Below are positions 17,234 to 24,656 of a stretch of 64,000 nt of DNA, one piece after another. Every line of letters begins with the position of its first letter. Positions within the stretch are counted from its first letter, which is position 1. Both the position numbers and the translations under genes were made by a program. Source of the stretch: Shinella sp. XGS7 (lineage in GTDB: Bacteria > Pseudomonadota > Gammaproteobacteria > Burkholderiales > Burkholderiaceae_C); the NCBI RefSeq assembly GCF_020535565.1, contig NZ_CP084758.1, positions 1,949,501 to 2,013,500 on the forward strand, written 5' to 3'. Below the pieces are notes generated by a model. That model saw nothing but the letters and a program-made list of their open reading frames with translations, was not told the DNA's origin and made no database searches.

Positions 17234-18154
17234 ATGCACCTGAGTCTTGCCGATCTGCGTCTGGTGGACGCCGTGGCCGAGCTGGCCAATCTGACCCGCG
17301 CCGCCGAGCGGGTGCATCTCTCGCTCACCGCGGCCAGCACGCGCATGCGCGCCATCGAGGCCCAGGCCGGCCTGCCTTTGCTGGAGCGCCAGGCCCGGGG
17401 CGTGAAGCTCACGCCGGCCGGCGAGGCCTTTGCCCACCATGCGCGTCAGATGCTGCGTCAGGCGGAAGCCTTGAAGAGCGAGCTGCAGGAGTACGGCGGC
17501 GGTCTGCAGGGCCTGGTGCGGGTGTTTGCCAACACCACGGCGGTGACGGAGTTCCTGCCCGAGATCCTGGCCGGCTTTCTGGCTGCGCATCCGCGCGTGA
17601 GCGTGGGCCTGCGCGAGCATGCCAACCAGGAGATCGCGCGCGGCGTGCGCGAGGGCCGGGCCGATCTGGGCATTGCCGCGGGCACGCTGGACACCCAGGG
17701 CCTGCAGGCCTTCCATTTCGCCACCGACCGCCTGGTGCTGGTCTGCGCGCGCCGCCACCGCCTGGCGCGCCGCGCCCGCGCCACCCTGGCCGAGGTGCTG
17801 GAGCGCGAGCCCCTGGTGGGCCTGCAGGAGGGCAGCACCATCGAGCGCTTCCTGAGCCGCGTGGTGCAGGACCTGGGCCTGCCCGCGCCGCGCCTGCGGG
17901 TGCAGGTGAGCAGCTTCGACGCCATGTGCCGCATGGTGGAGGCCGGCGTGGGCCTGGGCATCGCGCCGGAGTCGGCCGCGCTGCGCCATCAAAGCGCGGG
18001 CATGGCTATTGCGCTGGTGCCCCTGGCCGACGACTGGGCGCGGCGCGAGCGCTATCTGCTCACCCGTGCCGGCCAGCGCCTGCCCAGCTATGCGCAGGAG
18101 CTGATCGAGCGCATCTGCGCTCACCACGGCACGGTCTGGACGCCTACCAGCTGA
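17234..18154 (+). CDS. LysR family transcriptional regulator
   Basis: A 306-residue regulator. The N-terminal helix-turn-helix (LADLRLVDAVAELANLTRAAERVHLSLTAASTRMRAIE, residues about 4-45) departs slightly from the usual pattern but keeps the LTPAGEAF end. The effector domain (VRVFANTTAVTEFLPEILAGFLAAHPRV) has the periplasmic-binding-protein fold. It is divergent from the Bug/CoA-transferase/CoA-lyase unit, 116 bases away, and most likely activates it in response to the imported acid. The last 11 bases overlap the 3' end of mtfA on the other strand. An in-frame start further upstream (17192) is disfavoured because the inverted repeat occupies that stretch. Confidence 0.92.
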   Translation: MHLSLADLRLVDAVAELANLTRAAERVHLSLTAASTRMRAIEAQAGLPLLERQARGVKLTPAGEAFAHHARQMLRQAEALKSELQEYGGGLQGLVRVFANTTAVTEFLPEILAGFLAAHPRVSVGLREHANQEIARGVREGRADLGIAAGTLDTQGLQAFHFATDRLVLVCARRHRLARRARATLAEVLEREPLVGLQEGSTIERFLSRVVQDLGLPAPRLRVQVSSFDAMCRMVEAGVGLGIAPESAALRHQSAGMAIALVPLADDWARRERYLLTRAGQRLPSYAQELIERICAHHGTVWTPTS

Positions 18155-18962
18155 AGGGGTGGACCTTGTAGAAGGACGCCAGCTCCCGGTACAGCGCCGG
18201 ATGGGCGGCGGCCAGCTGCAGGGGCTGCTCGAAGAAGACCTCGCTGGCCACGGCAAAGAACTCAGCGGGCTCGGTGGCGCCGTAGTCGCTGAGCAGGCCG
18301 GGCTCGCCGCGTGCCGCGCGCGCCTGCAGGGCCTGGAACTCGGCCTGCATCACGGCCGACCAGCGCCGGCGTGCCTGGGCATCGTGCTGGGGCGGGGCGC
18401 CGTCGGCATGACCCTTGATCTGGTCCAGCTGATGGGCGAACTCGTGGATCACCACATTGCGGCCGTCGCCGGGATCGGCCGCGCCTTCCAGCACATCCTG
18501 CCAGGACAGCACGACCTGACCCTGGCTCCAGGACTCGCCCGAGAGCAGGCGGCGCTCCTCGCGCTGCACGCCCCCCGCGCCCTGGGCCAGGCGGTCCACG
18601 ACAAAGGCGCCGGGATAGAGCAGCACCTGGCGCAGGCGCGGGTAGAAGCCGCGCGCATCGCCCAAGAGGGGCAGGCAGGCCTGGGCCGCGATGGTGACGC
18701 GCATCTCGTCGCTCACCTGCAGGCCGGCGCAGCCGATGATGGGCTTCTCGGCCAGGAAGATCAGCATCAGCTGCTTGAGGCGCAGCTGCAGATCGGCGGG
18801 CAGGCGCGCCACCAGGGGCACGCGGCGGCGCAGCATGGTGCGCCAGGCCTGGGGAAAGGGCTGGCGCGCCAGGCGCGCACGCCGGCGTTCGCGCAGCAGG
18901 GGCAGGGCCAGCAGGCCGGCAATCAACGCCAGCGCCAGGCCACAGACGATGAGCAGGGCCAT
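18144..18962 (-). CDS. mtfA: MtfA-type zinc peptidase (M90)
   Basis: A 272-residue protein with an N-terminal hydrophobic segment (residues 2-22), then the M90 domain. His173, Glu174 and His177 in HEFAHQLD form the zinc site, and Glu234 in EFFAVASE is the expected third ligand. E. coli MtfA binds the repressor Mlc and has low aminopeptidase activity. Many betaproteobacterial homologues, like this one, carry an extra N-terminal membrane anchor, which suggests action at the inner membrane. Start ATG 18962 is taken because upstream in-frame sequence overlaps the divergent MFS promoter. Whether an Mlc homologue exists here is unknown. Confidence 0.9.
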   Translation of the reverse strand: MALLIVCGLALALIAGLLALPLLRERRRARLARQPFPQAWRTMLRRRVPLVARLPADLQLRLKQLMLIFLAEKPIIGCAGLQVSDEMRVTIAAQACLPLLGDARGFYPRLRQVLLYPGAFVVDRLAQGAGGVQREERRLLSGESWSQGQVVLSWQDVLEGAADPGDGRNVVIHEFAHQLDQIKGHADGAPPQHDAQARRRWSAVMQAEFQALQARAARGEPGLLSDYGATEPAEFFAVASEVFFEQPLQLAAAHPALYRELASFYKVHPFSW

Positions 18963-19038
18963 GGCGCTTGCGTCGTTGGGGTTTTCCGCAGATGGGCCGG
19001 GGCCGCGGGATTTCAAGTCTGCGTATACCCTCGGGTGC

Positions 19039-20214
19039 ATGGAGAACACGCCGCCGCCCCTGCGCGCCTGGCAGGTCATCAGCGGCGGCATTGCCGGCCT
19101 GGTGCTGACCATCGGCCTGGCCCGCTTTGCCTACACGCCCCTTTTGCCCCTGATGCAGGCCCAGGCCGGGCTCAGCGATCTGGCGGCCGGGGCGCTGGCC
19201 GCCACCAACTACCTGGGCTATATGAGCGGCGCCCTGCTGGCGGCCTGGCTGGAGGATCCGGTCTGGCGCCACCGCCTCTATGGCTGGGGCCTGCTGCTGG
19301 CCCTGGCGAGCACGGCCCTGATGGCGGCCAGCAGCGAGGTCTGGCTCTGGGCACTTTCGCGCTATCTGGGCGGGCTGACGGGGGCGGCCGGCATGCTGCT
19401 GGGCTCGGGCCTGGTGCTGGGCTGGCTGATGCGTGCCGGGCGCCGGCCCGAGCTGGGTCTGCACTTCATGGGCCTGGGCCTGGGCGTGGCGGTCTCGGCC
19501 CTGGGCGCCATGCTGATGACGCGGCTGCAGCTCCCCTGGTCCGGCCAGTGGCTGGGCTTTGCCCTGCTGGGCCTGCCCCTGCTGGCCCTGGCCTGGCGCT
19601 GGCGGCCGCCGGTGCCGCCGCCGGCCGCCGCGGCCCAGGCCACGCCCGGGCCGGGCCGGCGCTGGCTGGGCCTGATGGCGGCCATGTACTTCTGCGCCGG
19701 CTGGGGCTTTGTGATCAGCGCCACCTTCACCGTGGCCATCGTGGAGCGCCAGCCCCAGCTGGCCGGGCAGGGGCCCTGGGCCTGGCTGCTGGTGGGCCTG
19801 GCGGCCACGCCGGCGGTCTTTCTCTGGGACCGGGTGGCGCGCCTCATCGGGGACCTGAATGCCTTGCTGCTGGCCTTCGGCCTGCAGCTGGTCTCGGTGC
19901 TGCTGCCGGCGCTCTCGGGCAGCCTGGCCGCGGCCCTGGCCGGAGCTCTGCTTTATGGCGCCACCTTCATCGGCCTGGTCAGCCTGACCCTGGCCCTGGT
20001 GGGGCGACGTTCGCCGGGCAATCCGGGCAAGGCCATGGCCCGGCTCACGCTCAGCTATGGCGTGGCCCAGGTCAGCGCGCCGGCCCTGGCCGGCGGCATG
20101 GCCCAGGCCAGTGGCAGCTACCAGGCGGCGCTGTGGCTCACGGCCGCGGTGCTCGCCCTGGGCATGGTGCTGCTGGCCCTGCTGCGGCGGGAGGAGCGGC
20201 GCGCCGCGCCCTAG
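19039..20214 (+). CDS. YbfB/YjiJ family MFS transporter
   Basis: A 391-residue membrane protein with about 12 hydrophobic helices. The N-terminal SGGIAGLVLTIGLARFAYTPLLPLM is the signature of the YbfB/YjiJ family of the major facilitator superfamily. A proline/alanine-rich cytoplasmic loop (PPVPPPAAAAQATPGPG) joins the two halves. Substrates in this family are poorly known. It is divergent from mtfA with 76 bases between the starts. It ends three bases before the stop of the next, convergent gene. Confidence 0.88.
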   Translation: MENTPPPLRAWQVISGGIAGLVLTIGLARFAYTPLLPLMQAQAGLSDLAAGALAATNYLGYMSGALLAAWLEDPVWRHRLYGWGLLLALASTALMAASSEVWLWALSRYLGGLTGAAGMLLGSGLVLGWLMRAGRRPELGLHFMGLGLGVAVSALGAMLMTRLQLPWSGQWLGFALLGLPLLALAWRWRPPVPPPAAAAQATPGPGRRWLGLMAAMYFCAGWGFVISATFTVAIVERQPQLAGQGPWAWLLVGLAATPAVFLWDRVARLIGDLNALLLAFGLQLVSVLLPALSGSLAAALAGALLYGATFIGLVSLTLALVGRRSPGNPGKAMARLTLSYGVAQVSAPALAGGMAQASGSYQAALWLTAAVLALGMVLLALLRREERRAAP

Positions 20215-20217
20215 TGC

Positions 20218-20676
20218 TCAGCGGCGCTTGTCGGCCTCTTCCTGCTCCACGCTTTGCAGGGTGCGCCAGTCGGTGCAGACGAAATAGCCCGACTCCAGGA
20301 TGATGTCGCGCAGCGAGCCGTCGCCGCGCACGATGCGGCCATCCTGGCAGACCAGGGTGCCGCGCTGGGCCTTGGCCTCGGCCAGATGCTTGCCCACCGA
20401 AACGCTGTCGCGGATGAGGTGGAGGCTCATCAGCAGGCCCACGATCACCACGGCGCCCAGGCTCACGCCACCGAAGACCTGGAGGAATTCGCCCATGGCC
20501 GAGCTGGGCTGCACCACGACCACGGGGGCGGCGCGCGCAGGCGCGGCAGGTGTGCGGGCCGGGTCACGCGCCGAGGGACGGGCGGATTCGCGACCCGGTT
20601 CGGGGCGGCGCTGGGCGCCGGACTTCAGAGCGGCGCGGTTGATGCCGCCGCCGGAGCGGGGTGGGGCTTGGTTCAT
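20218..20676 (-). CDS. Small membrane-anchored protein of unknown function
   Basis: I do not recognise a family. The 152-residue product has a basic, proline/alanine-rich N-terminal half (residues 1-55), one hydrophobic helix (about 63-85, FLQVFGGVSLGAVVIVGLLMSL), then a 65-residue C-terminal part with two cysteines (LVCQDGRIVRGDGSLRDIILESGYFVCTDW). Basic residues before the helix suggest the N-terminus is cytoplasmic and the C-terminal part periplasmic, where the two cysteines could form a disulfide. Base composition matches its neighbours, so it is probably a real native gene. Confidence 0.6.
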   Translation of the reverse strand: MNQAPPRSGGGINRAALKSGAQRRPEPGRESARPSARDPARTPAAPARAAPVVVVQPSSAMGEFLQVFGGVSLGAVVIVGLLMSLHLIRDSVSVGKHLAEAKAQRGTLVCQDGRIVRGDGSLRDIILESGYFVCTDWRTLQSVEQEEADKRR

Positions 20677-20988
20677 GGTGGTGTTCTCTACCCGAGGGGA
20701 GGGCGACACCCGGCGCGGCCTGCTTAAGCCGCCGTGCCCGGCCGGCCCGGATTCAGTGACAAAAGTCGCTGATTCGGCCGAGGCGCGGCGTGCTCGCAAC
20801 CTTTGCTTGCAATTTGCGCGGCGGGCTCGGGGCCTTGCGGTCGGCGCCGGATGAGCCGGCGCCGTTCAGGATTGAGCGCCGCGCATGGGGGTAGTGAGAG
20901 CCCCGGCCGGCGTGATAGCGTGCAGCACAAACACACAGAGCGCCGGCGGGTCCACCCCATCCGTCCCGTCCCGGCCCCGGAGGACCTC
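20677..20988. other. Intergenic region between divergent genes, 312 bases
   Basis: Holds no credible gene. It separates the small membrane protein from the DUF3011/lectin gene and must contain both promoters. A relatively AT-rich patch lies near 20755-20815. A perfect 9-bp inverted repeat (CGGCGCCGG, five-base spacer) occupies 20842-20864. No clear sigma-70 hexamers stand out. Confidence 0.5.
20842..20864. repeat. 9-bp inverted repeat
   Basis: CGGCGCCGG (20842-20850), spacer ATGAG, CCGGCGCCG (20856-20864). There is no T-run, so it is not an intrinsic terminator. Operator or incidental GC-rich palindrome. Confidence 0.4.
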
Positions 20989-21834
20989 ATGAGCCAGACC
21001 CCATTGCAGAACCCATCTTCCCCCCGGCCCCTGGCCCGGCGCGCCCGCCGCTTCACCGCCACCACCCTGTGCGTGGCCCTGATCGCGCCGCCGGCCTGGG
21101 CCGAGGAGCAGACCCTGGAGCTGCGCTCCAACGGGGAGTACGTGTCGCAGAAGCTGCCGGCCGGCACCCGCGATGTGGAGCTGGACCGCCAGCTGGGCGG
21201 TGTCTGCCGCTTCAACCGCAGCTGGGGTTATGACCTCAGCAATATGGAACTCTGGGTGAACGGCGGCTGCAGCGCGCGCTTCCGGGTCAGCGGCGAGTTC
21301 CGCGAGGAGGAGCAGAGCTCGTCCTCCTCCAATGCCGGCGTAGCGGTGGCTGCCGTGGCTGCCATCGCCGGCCTGGCCCTGCTGGCCTCCAGTCGGCGCG
21401 ACAAGGACCGCAACGACAGCAACGACAACAACAACGGCGACTGGAATGGCGGCGGCGGCGGCTATGCGCGCCAGATCCGCGGGGCCGGCGGCATGTGCCT
21501 GGACATCGCCGGTCGGGTGCGCGAGGGTGCGCCGGCCATCCTCTACGGCTGCAACAACGGCGAGAACCAGCGCTTCGAATGGGGCCGCGGCGGCGAACTG
21601 CGCGTGGGCGGCATGTGCCTGGACGTCTCGGGCGGTGACCGCAGCAATGGCGCCAAGGTCATTGCCTTCCGCTGCAATGGCGACGAGAACCAGCGCTGGC
21701 GTGCGCGGGGCAACCAGATCCGCTCCAGCATGAATGGCAAATGCCTGGACGTGCGCGATGGCCGCATCCGCCCGGGCCAGCCGGTGCAGCTCTGGGACTG
21801 CCACGGGGGCGAGAACCAGCGCTGGTGGTGGTGA
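20989..21834 (+). CDS. DUF3011 plus ricin-type beta-trefoil lectin protein
   Basis: A 281-residue protein. A basic N-terminus and hydrophobic stretch ending APPAWA look like a signal peptide (about 38 residues). A DUF3011 domain follows (about 42-105; the cysteine-containing VCRFNRSWGYDLSNMELWVNGGC). Then come a serine run, a hydrophobic helix (about 115-134), an Asn/Asp/Gly-rich linker, and three ricin repeats, each with CLD and a Gln-x-Trp-like motif (NQRFEW, NQRWRA, NQRWWW). The trefoil should bind carbohydrate. The basic SRRDK after the helix predicts the lectin on the cytoplasmic side if the helix really spans the membrane, which is odd. The EF-hand gene follows after 28 bases. Confidence 0.82.
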   Translation: MSQTPLQNPSSPRPLARRARRFTATTLCVALIAPPAWAEEQTLELRSNGEYVSQKLPAGTRDVELDRQLGGVCRFNRSWGYDLSNMELWVNGGCSARFRVSGEFREEEQSSSSSNAGVAVAAVAAIAGLALLASSRRDKDRNDSNDNNNGDWNGGGGGYARQIRGAGGMCLDIAGRVREGAPAILYGCNNGENQRFEWGRGGELRVGGMCLDVSGGDRSNGAKVIAFRCNGDENQRWRARGNQIRSSMNGKCLDVRDGRIRPGQPVQLWDCHGGENQRWWW

Positions 21835-21862
21835 GCACCGAGCAAGCAGGGAGGCGTCTCGC

Positions 21863-22315
21863 ATGAGCAAGCAGCACATCAAGCGCAAGTCCGGCCTGGT
21901 GGCCCTGGCCCTGCTGAGCGGCTGGGCCGCCCAGTCGGTGCAGGCCGCCGAGCCCCCCAAGTCCATCAGCCTGGAGGCCTATCACCGCGACGTGCTGCGC
22001 TCCTGGCATGCGCTGGACCTCAATGGCGATGGCTACATCACCCGGCAGGAGCTGCGCGCCCTGCCGCGCCAGGCCCAGGGCATGCTGGGCTCGCTGCGTC
22101 GGGCCGACACCGATGGCGACGGCCGACTGTCCTTCAAGGAGGTGGTGGCGGCGCGCATGGCGGCTTTCGAGGCGGCCGACACGGACGGCAATGACGAGCT
22201 GAGCCCGGCGGAGATCGAGGCCTACGAGGCTAGGCTGCGCGCCGAGCGAGCGGCTCAGAAGTCCCAGAAATCAAACAAGGCCGAGAAGGTCGACAAGGCC
22301 AGCCCCCGGCCCTGA
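21863..22315 (+). CDS. Periplasmic EF-hand protein
   Basis: A 150-residue protein with a signal peptide (SGLVALALLSGWAAQSVQA). Three EF-hand loops follow: DLNGDGYITRQE, DTDGDGRLSFKE and DTDGNDELSPAE, all with Asp/Asn at positions 1, 3 and 5 and Glu at 12, so all should bind calcium. The C-terminal tail is Lys/Ala/Ser-rich. It probably shares a transcript with the lectin gene. Function is unknown; calcium-dependent signalling or envelope structure are both possible. Confidence 0.85.
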   Translation: MSKQHIKRKSGLVALALLSGWAAQSVQAAEPPKSISLEAYHRDVLRSWHALDLNGDGYITRQELRALPRQAQGMLGSLRRADTDGDGRLSFKEVVAARMAAFEAADTDGNDELSPAEIEAYEARLRAERAAQKSQKSNKAEKVDKASPRP

Positions 22316-22325
22316 TGGCCTGGGC

Positions 22326-23249
22326 TCAGCCGCTGCGGCGCAGGCGCTTGCGCTCGGCTGCCTGCGCCAGGCGCTGCTGCTCGGCGATCTCGGCGCGCGC
22401 TTGCCACTGGGCGAACTCGGGCGGCGTCTCCAGGGTGATGCGGCCCAGGGTGCCCTGGCGGAACTCGTACATCAGGATCTCGGCCGCCTTCTGCAGATTG
22501 ACCCGGCCGCCGCTGAGCACGGCGCCGCGTTTGCGGCCCAGCTGCTCCAGCAGCTCCTCGTCGCTGAGCGCGGGATCGACCTCCAGCTTGTAGCGCTCCT
22601 GCAGCTGGGTGGCGTAGTGACGGCGCAGATAGGCCAGCAGCTCCACCGCCACTTCCTCTTCCACAAAGGCATTGCGGCCCACGGCGCCGCTGGCGGCCAG
22701 ATTGAAGCCGGCCTCGGGCACGATGATCTTGGGCCAGAGCATGCCCGGGGTGTCGAAGAGGTAGAAGTCGTTTTCCAGCACCAGCTTCTGCTCCACCTTG
22801 GTGATGCCGGGTTCATCGCCCGTCTTGGCGGCGCGCTTGCCCATCAAGGTGTTGATCAGGGTGGACTTGCCCACATTGGGAATGCCGCAGATCAGCACCC
22901 GCAGGGGCTTGGCCATGCCGCCGCGGTTGGGCGCCAGCTCGCGGCAGGCCCCCATCAAGGCCTTGGCCGGCGCGGTGATGCTGGCGTCCAGGCCGATGGC
23001 CCGGGTCTCGGGCAGGGCGTTGTAGTGGGCCAGCCACTCGGCCGTGCGCGCCGGATCGGCCAGATCCTGCTTGTTCAGCAGCTTGAGGCTGGGCTTGCCC
23101 TCGGTGAGCTGGGCCAGCAGGGGGTTGCGGCTGGAACCGGGCAGACGGGCGTCCAGCAGTTCGATCACCACGTCCAGGCCCGCCTTCATGCGTTCCTTGA
23201 TCGCGTATCGGGTCGAGTTCATATGACCCGGGAACCACTGGATGCTCAT
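22326..23249 (-). CDS. ylqF: Ribosome biogenesis GTPase YlqF/RbgA
   Basis: A 307-residue circularly permuted GTPase. The G4 motif NKQD (about residue 58) comes before the G1 P-loop GIPNVGKST (about 120) and the G3 DTPG (about 165), the order diagnostic of the YlqF/YawG group. The N-terminus MSIQWFPGHMNSTRYAIKERM is the classic start, fixing ATG 23249. The Bacillus homologue RbgA matures the 50S subunit late in assembly. The C-terminal domain binds 23S rRNA in that family. It converges with the EF-hand gene with a gap of 10 bases. Confidence 0.93.
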   Translation of the reverse strand: MSIQWFPGHMNSTRYAIKERMKAGLDVVIELLDARLPGSSRNPLLAQLTEGKPSLKLLNKQDLADPARTAEWLAHYNALPETRAIGLDASITAPAKALMGACRELAPNRGGMAKPLRVLICGIPNVGKSTLINTLMGKRAAKTGDEPGITKVEQKLVLENDFYLFDTPGMLWPKIIVPEAGFNLAASGAVGRNAFVEEEVAVELLAYLRRHYATQLQERYKLEVDPALSDEELLEQLGRKRGAVLSGGRVNLQKAAEILMYEFRQGTLGRITLETPPEFAQWQARAEIAEQQRLAQAAERKRLRRSG

Positions 23250-23345
23250 CGATGACCTGCTGATGCCGTGCTGCAAAGCCGGGATTGTCTCTGCCCTGGC
23301 GTGAGAAATTGGGGGGTGGGTAAGCTTCTTTTCTTCAGATTGCGC

Positions 23346-23372
23346 TCAAGTTCCGGCTTTTGCGGCCGATCA
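23346..23372 (+). promoter_or_regulatory. FliA (sigma-28)-type promoter
   Basis: TCAAGTTC (23346-23353), an 11-base spacer, then GCCGATCA (23365-23372). This fits the flagellar class III form TAAAGTTT-N11-GCCGATAA at 12 of 16 positions and lies 33 bases before the start of the flagellar-rod-like gene. Confidence 0.65.
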
Positions 23373-23405
23373 TCGGGGTGTACCTAGCCTGCTGGAGTAG
23401 TTTTC

Positions 23406-23705
23406 ATGGCTGTCAGTCTGTCCACCGCCCTGTCCGGCCTCTCCGCGGCCCAGGAGCGGCTGCGCGCGTCTGCGCACAATGTGGCCAACCTCCAGACCCG
23501 CGACTTCCGTCCCGAGCAGGTGGAGCTGAGCAGCCTGCCCGAGGGCGGCGTGCAGGCCCAGGTGCAGCGCTCCCAGCAGACCCAGGTCTCGGCCGAGCGC
23601 GAGCTGGTGGAGCAGCGCAGCGCCACCTACACCTATGTGGCCAATCTGCGCGTGCTGCAGACTCAGATCCGGGCCGAGGGAAGTTTGCTGGACATCAAGG
23701 TTTAA
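23406..23705 (+). CDS. Short flagellar-rod-like protein
   Basis: A 99-residue protein made of only the two end segments of the FlgB/FlgC/FlgG rod-hook family. The N-terminal ALSGLSAAQERLRASAHNVANLQTRDF is the flg_bb_rod signature. The C-terminal ERELVEQRSATYTYVANLRVLQTQ matches the terminal helix of rod and hook proteins. The two helices would pair as a coiled coil. The central domain of the full-length proteins is missing, yet the gene is intact and has a FliA-type promoter, so it is not simple decay. No other basal-body gene adjoins it. Confidence 0.78.
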   Translation: MAVSLSTALSGLSAAQERLRASAHNVANLQTRDFRPEQVELSSLPEGGVQAQVQRSQQTQVSAERELVEQRSATYTYVANLRVLQTQIRAEGSLLDIKV

Positions 23706-23724
23706 GGTTATAAGAACCCGTTAT

Positions 23725-23753
23725 TTGCTGCGTCGCACAAGCACTCGTTAAAA
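23725..23753 (+). promoter_or_regulatory. Candidate sigma-70 promoter of the reductase gene
   Basis: TTGCTG (23725-23730), 17-base spacer, TTAAAA (23748-23753), in a locally AT-rich gap of 75 bases before the fpr start at 23781. Confidence 0.5.
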
Positions 23754-23780
23754 TCGGGGGTTATTACTAGGGCCCCGCTC

Positions 23781-24554
23781 ATGAGTGCTTTCAACGAAGA
23801 ACAAGTGTTGAGCGTCCGTCACTGGACCGACCGGCTGTTCAGCTTTACCACCACCCGCGACGCCGCCTTCCGCTTCCAGAACGGCCATTTCACGATGCTG
23901 GGCCTGAAGGTCGAGGGTCGCCCGCTGCTGCGCGCCTATAGCGTCGCCAGCGCCAATCACGAAGAGCATCTGGAGTTCTTCAGCATCAAGGTGCCGGACG
24001 GCCCGCTGACCTCCCGCCTGCAGCATCTGCAGCCCGGCGACAAGCTGCTGATCGGCCGCAAGCCCACCGGCACCCTGCTGATCGACTATCTGCACCCCGG
24101 CAAGAACCTGTGGCTGCTGGCCACCGGCACCGGTCTGGCGCCCTTCCTGAGCGTGATCCGCGATCCCGCCACCTATGAGCGCTTCGAGAAGGTCATCCTG
24201 GTGCATGGCTGTCGCGAGGTGGCCGAGCTGGCCTACCAGGACCTGATCACCGAGCAACTGCCTCAGGACGAGTTCCTGGGCGAGTTCGCCAGCAAGCAGC
24301 TGCTCTACTACCCCACGGTCACCCGCGAGCCCTTCCGCAACCAGGGCCGCATCACCACCCTGCTGGAAGAAGGCAAGATCGAAGCCGATCTGGGCCTGCC
24401 CAAGCTGGACGTGGCCAATGACCGCGTGATGATCTGCGGCAGCCCCGGCATGCTCAAGGATCTGAAGACCATGCTGGAAGAGCGCCAGTTCGTCGAGGGC
24501 TCGACCCAGACGCCGGGTCACTTCGTGATCGAGCGCGCCTTCGTGGAGCAGTAA
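23781..24554 (+). CDS. fpr: Ferredoxin-NADP reductase
   Basis: A 257-residue flavoenzyme that moves electrons between NADPH and ferredoxin or flavodoxin. RAYSVASANHEEHLEFFS (about residues 52-70) binds FAD, LATGTGLAPFLSVIRDP (about 113-130) binds the NADP pyrophosphate, and MICGSPGML (about 216) lies in the nicotinamide domain. The C-terminal VIERAFVEQ extension is typical of the bacterial subclass II enzymes. It is a single-gene unit ended by a strong terminator. It could supply or drain the ferredoxin used by the fused indolepyruvate oxidoreductase elsewhere in this window, though no direct link is visible. Confidence 0.94.
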   Translation: MSAFNEEQVLSVRHWTDRLFSFTTTRDAAFRFQNGHFTMLGLKVEGRPLLRAYSVASANHEEHLEFFSIKVPDGPLTSRLQHLQPGDKLLIGRKPTGTLLIDYLHPGKNLWLLATGTGLAPFLSVIRDPATYERFEKVILVHGCREVAELAYQDLITEQLPQDEFLGEFASKQLLYYPTVTREPFRNQGRITTLLEEGKIEADLGLPKLDVANDRVMICGSPGMLKDLKTMLEERQFVEGSTQTPGHFVIERAFVEQ

Positions 24555-24598
24555 GCTCTGGCCGGTGAGCGCAGGCTCACTTCAGGCTGAATGCAAGA

Positions 24599-24640
24599 AG
24601 CCCGCCGCACCGGTCAGACCGGCACGGCGGGCTTTGTCTT
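24599..24640. terminator. Terminator between fpr and the HD-GYP gene
   Basis: AGCCCGCCG (24599-24607) pairs with CGGCGGGCT (24625-24633) around an inner ACCGGTC hairpin, followed by TTGTCTTT. The genes converge here and the complementary strand also ends in a short T-rich stretch, so it may serve both. Confidence 0.8.
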
Positions 24641-24656
24641 TGGGCGGCTGGCGCGC

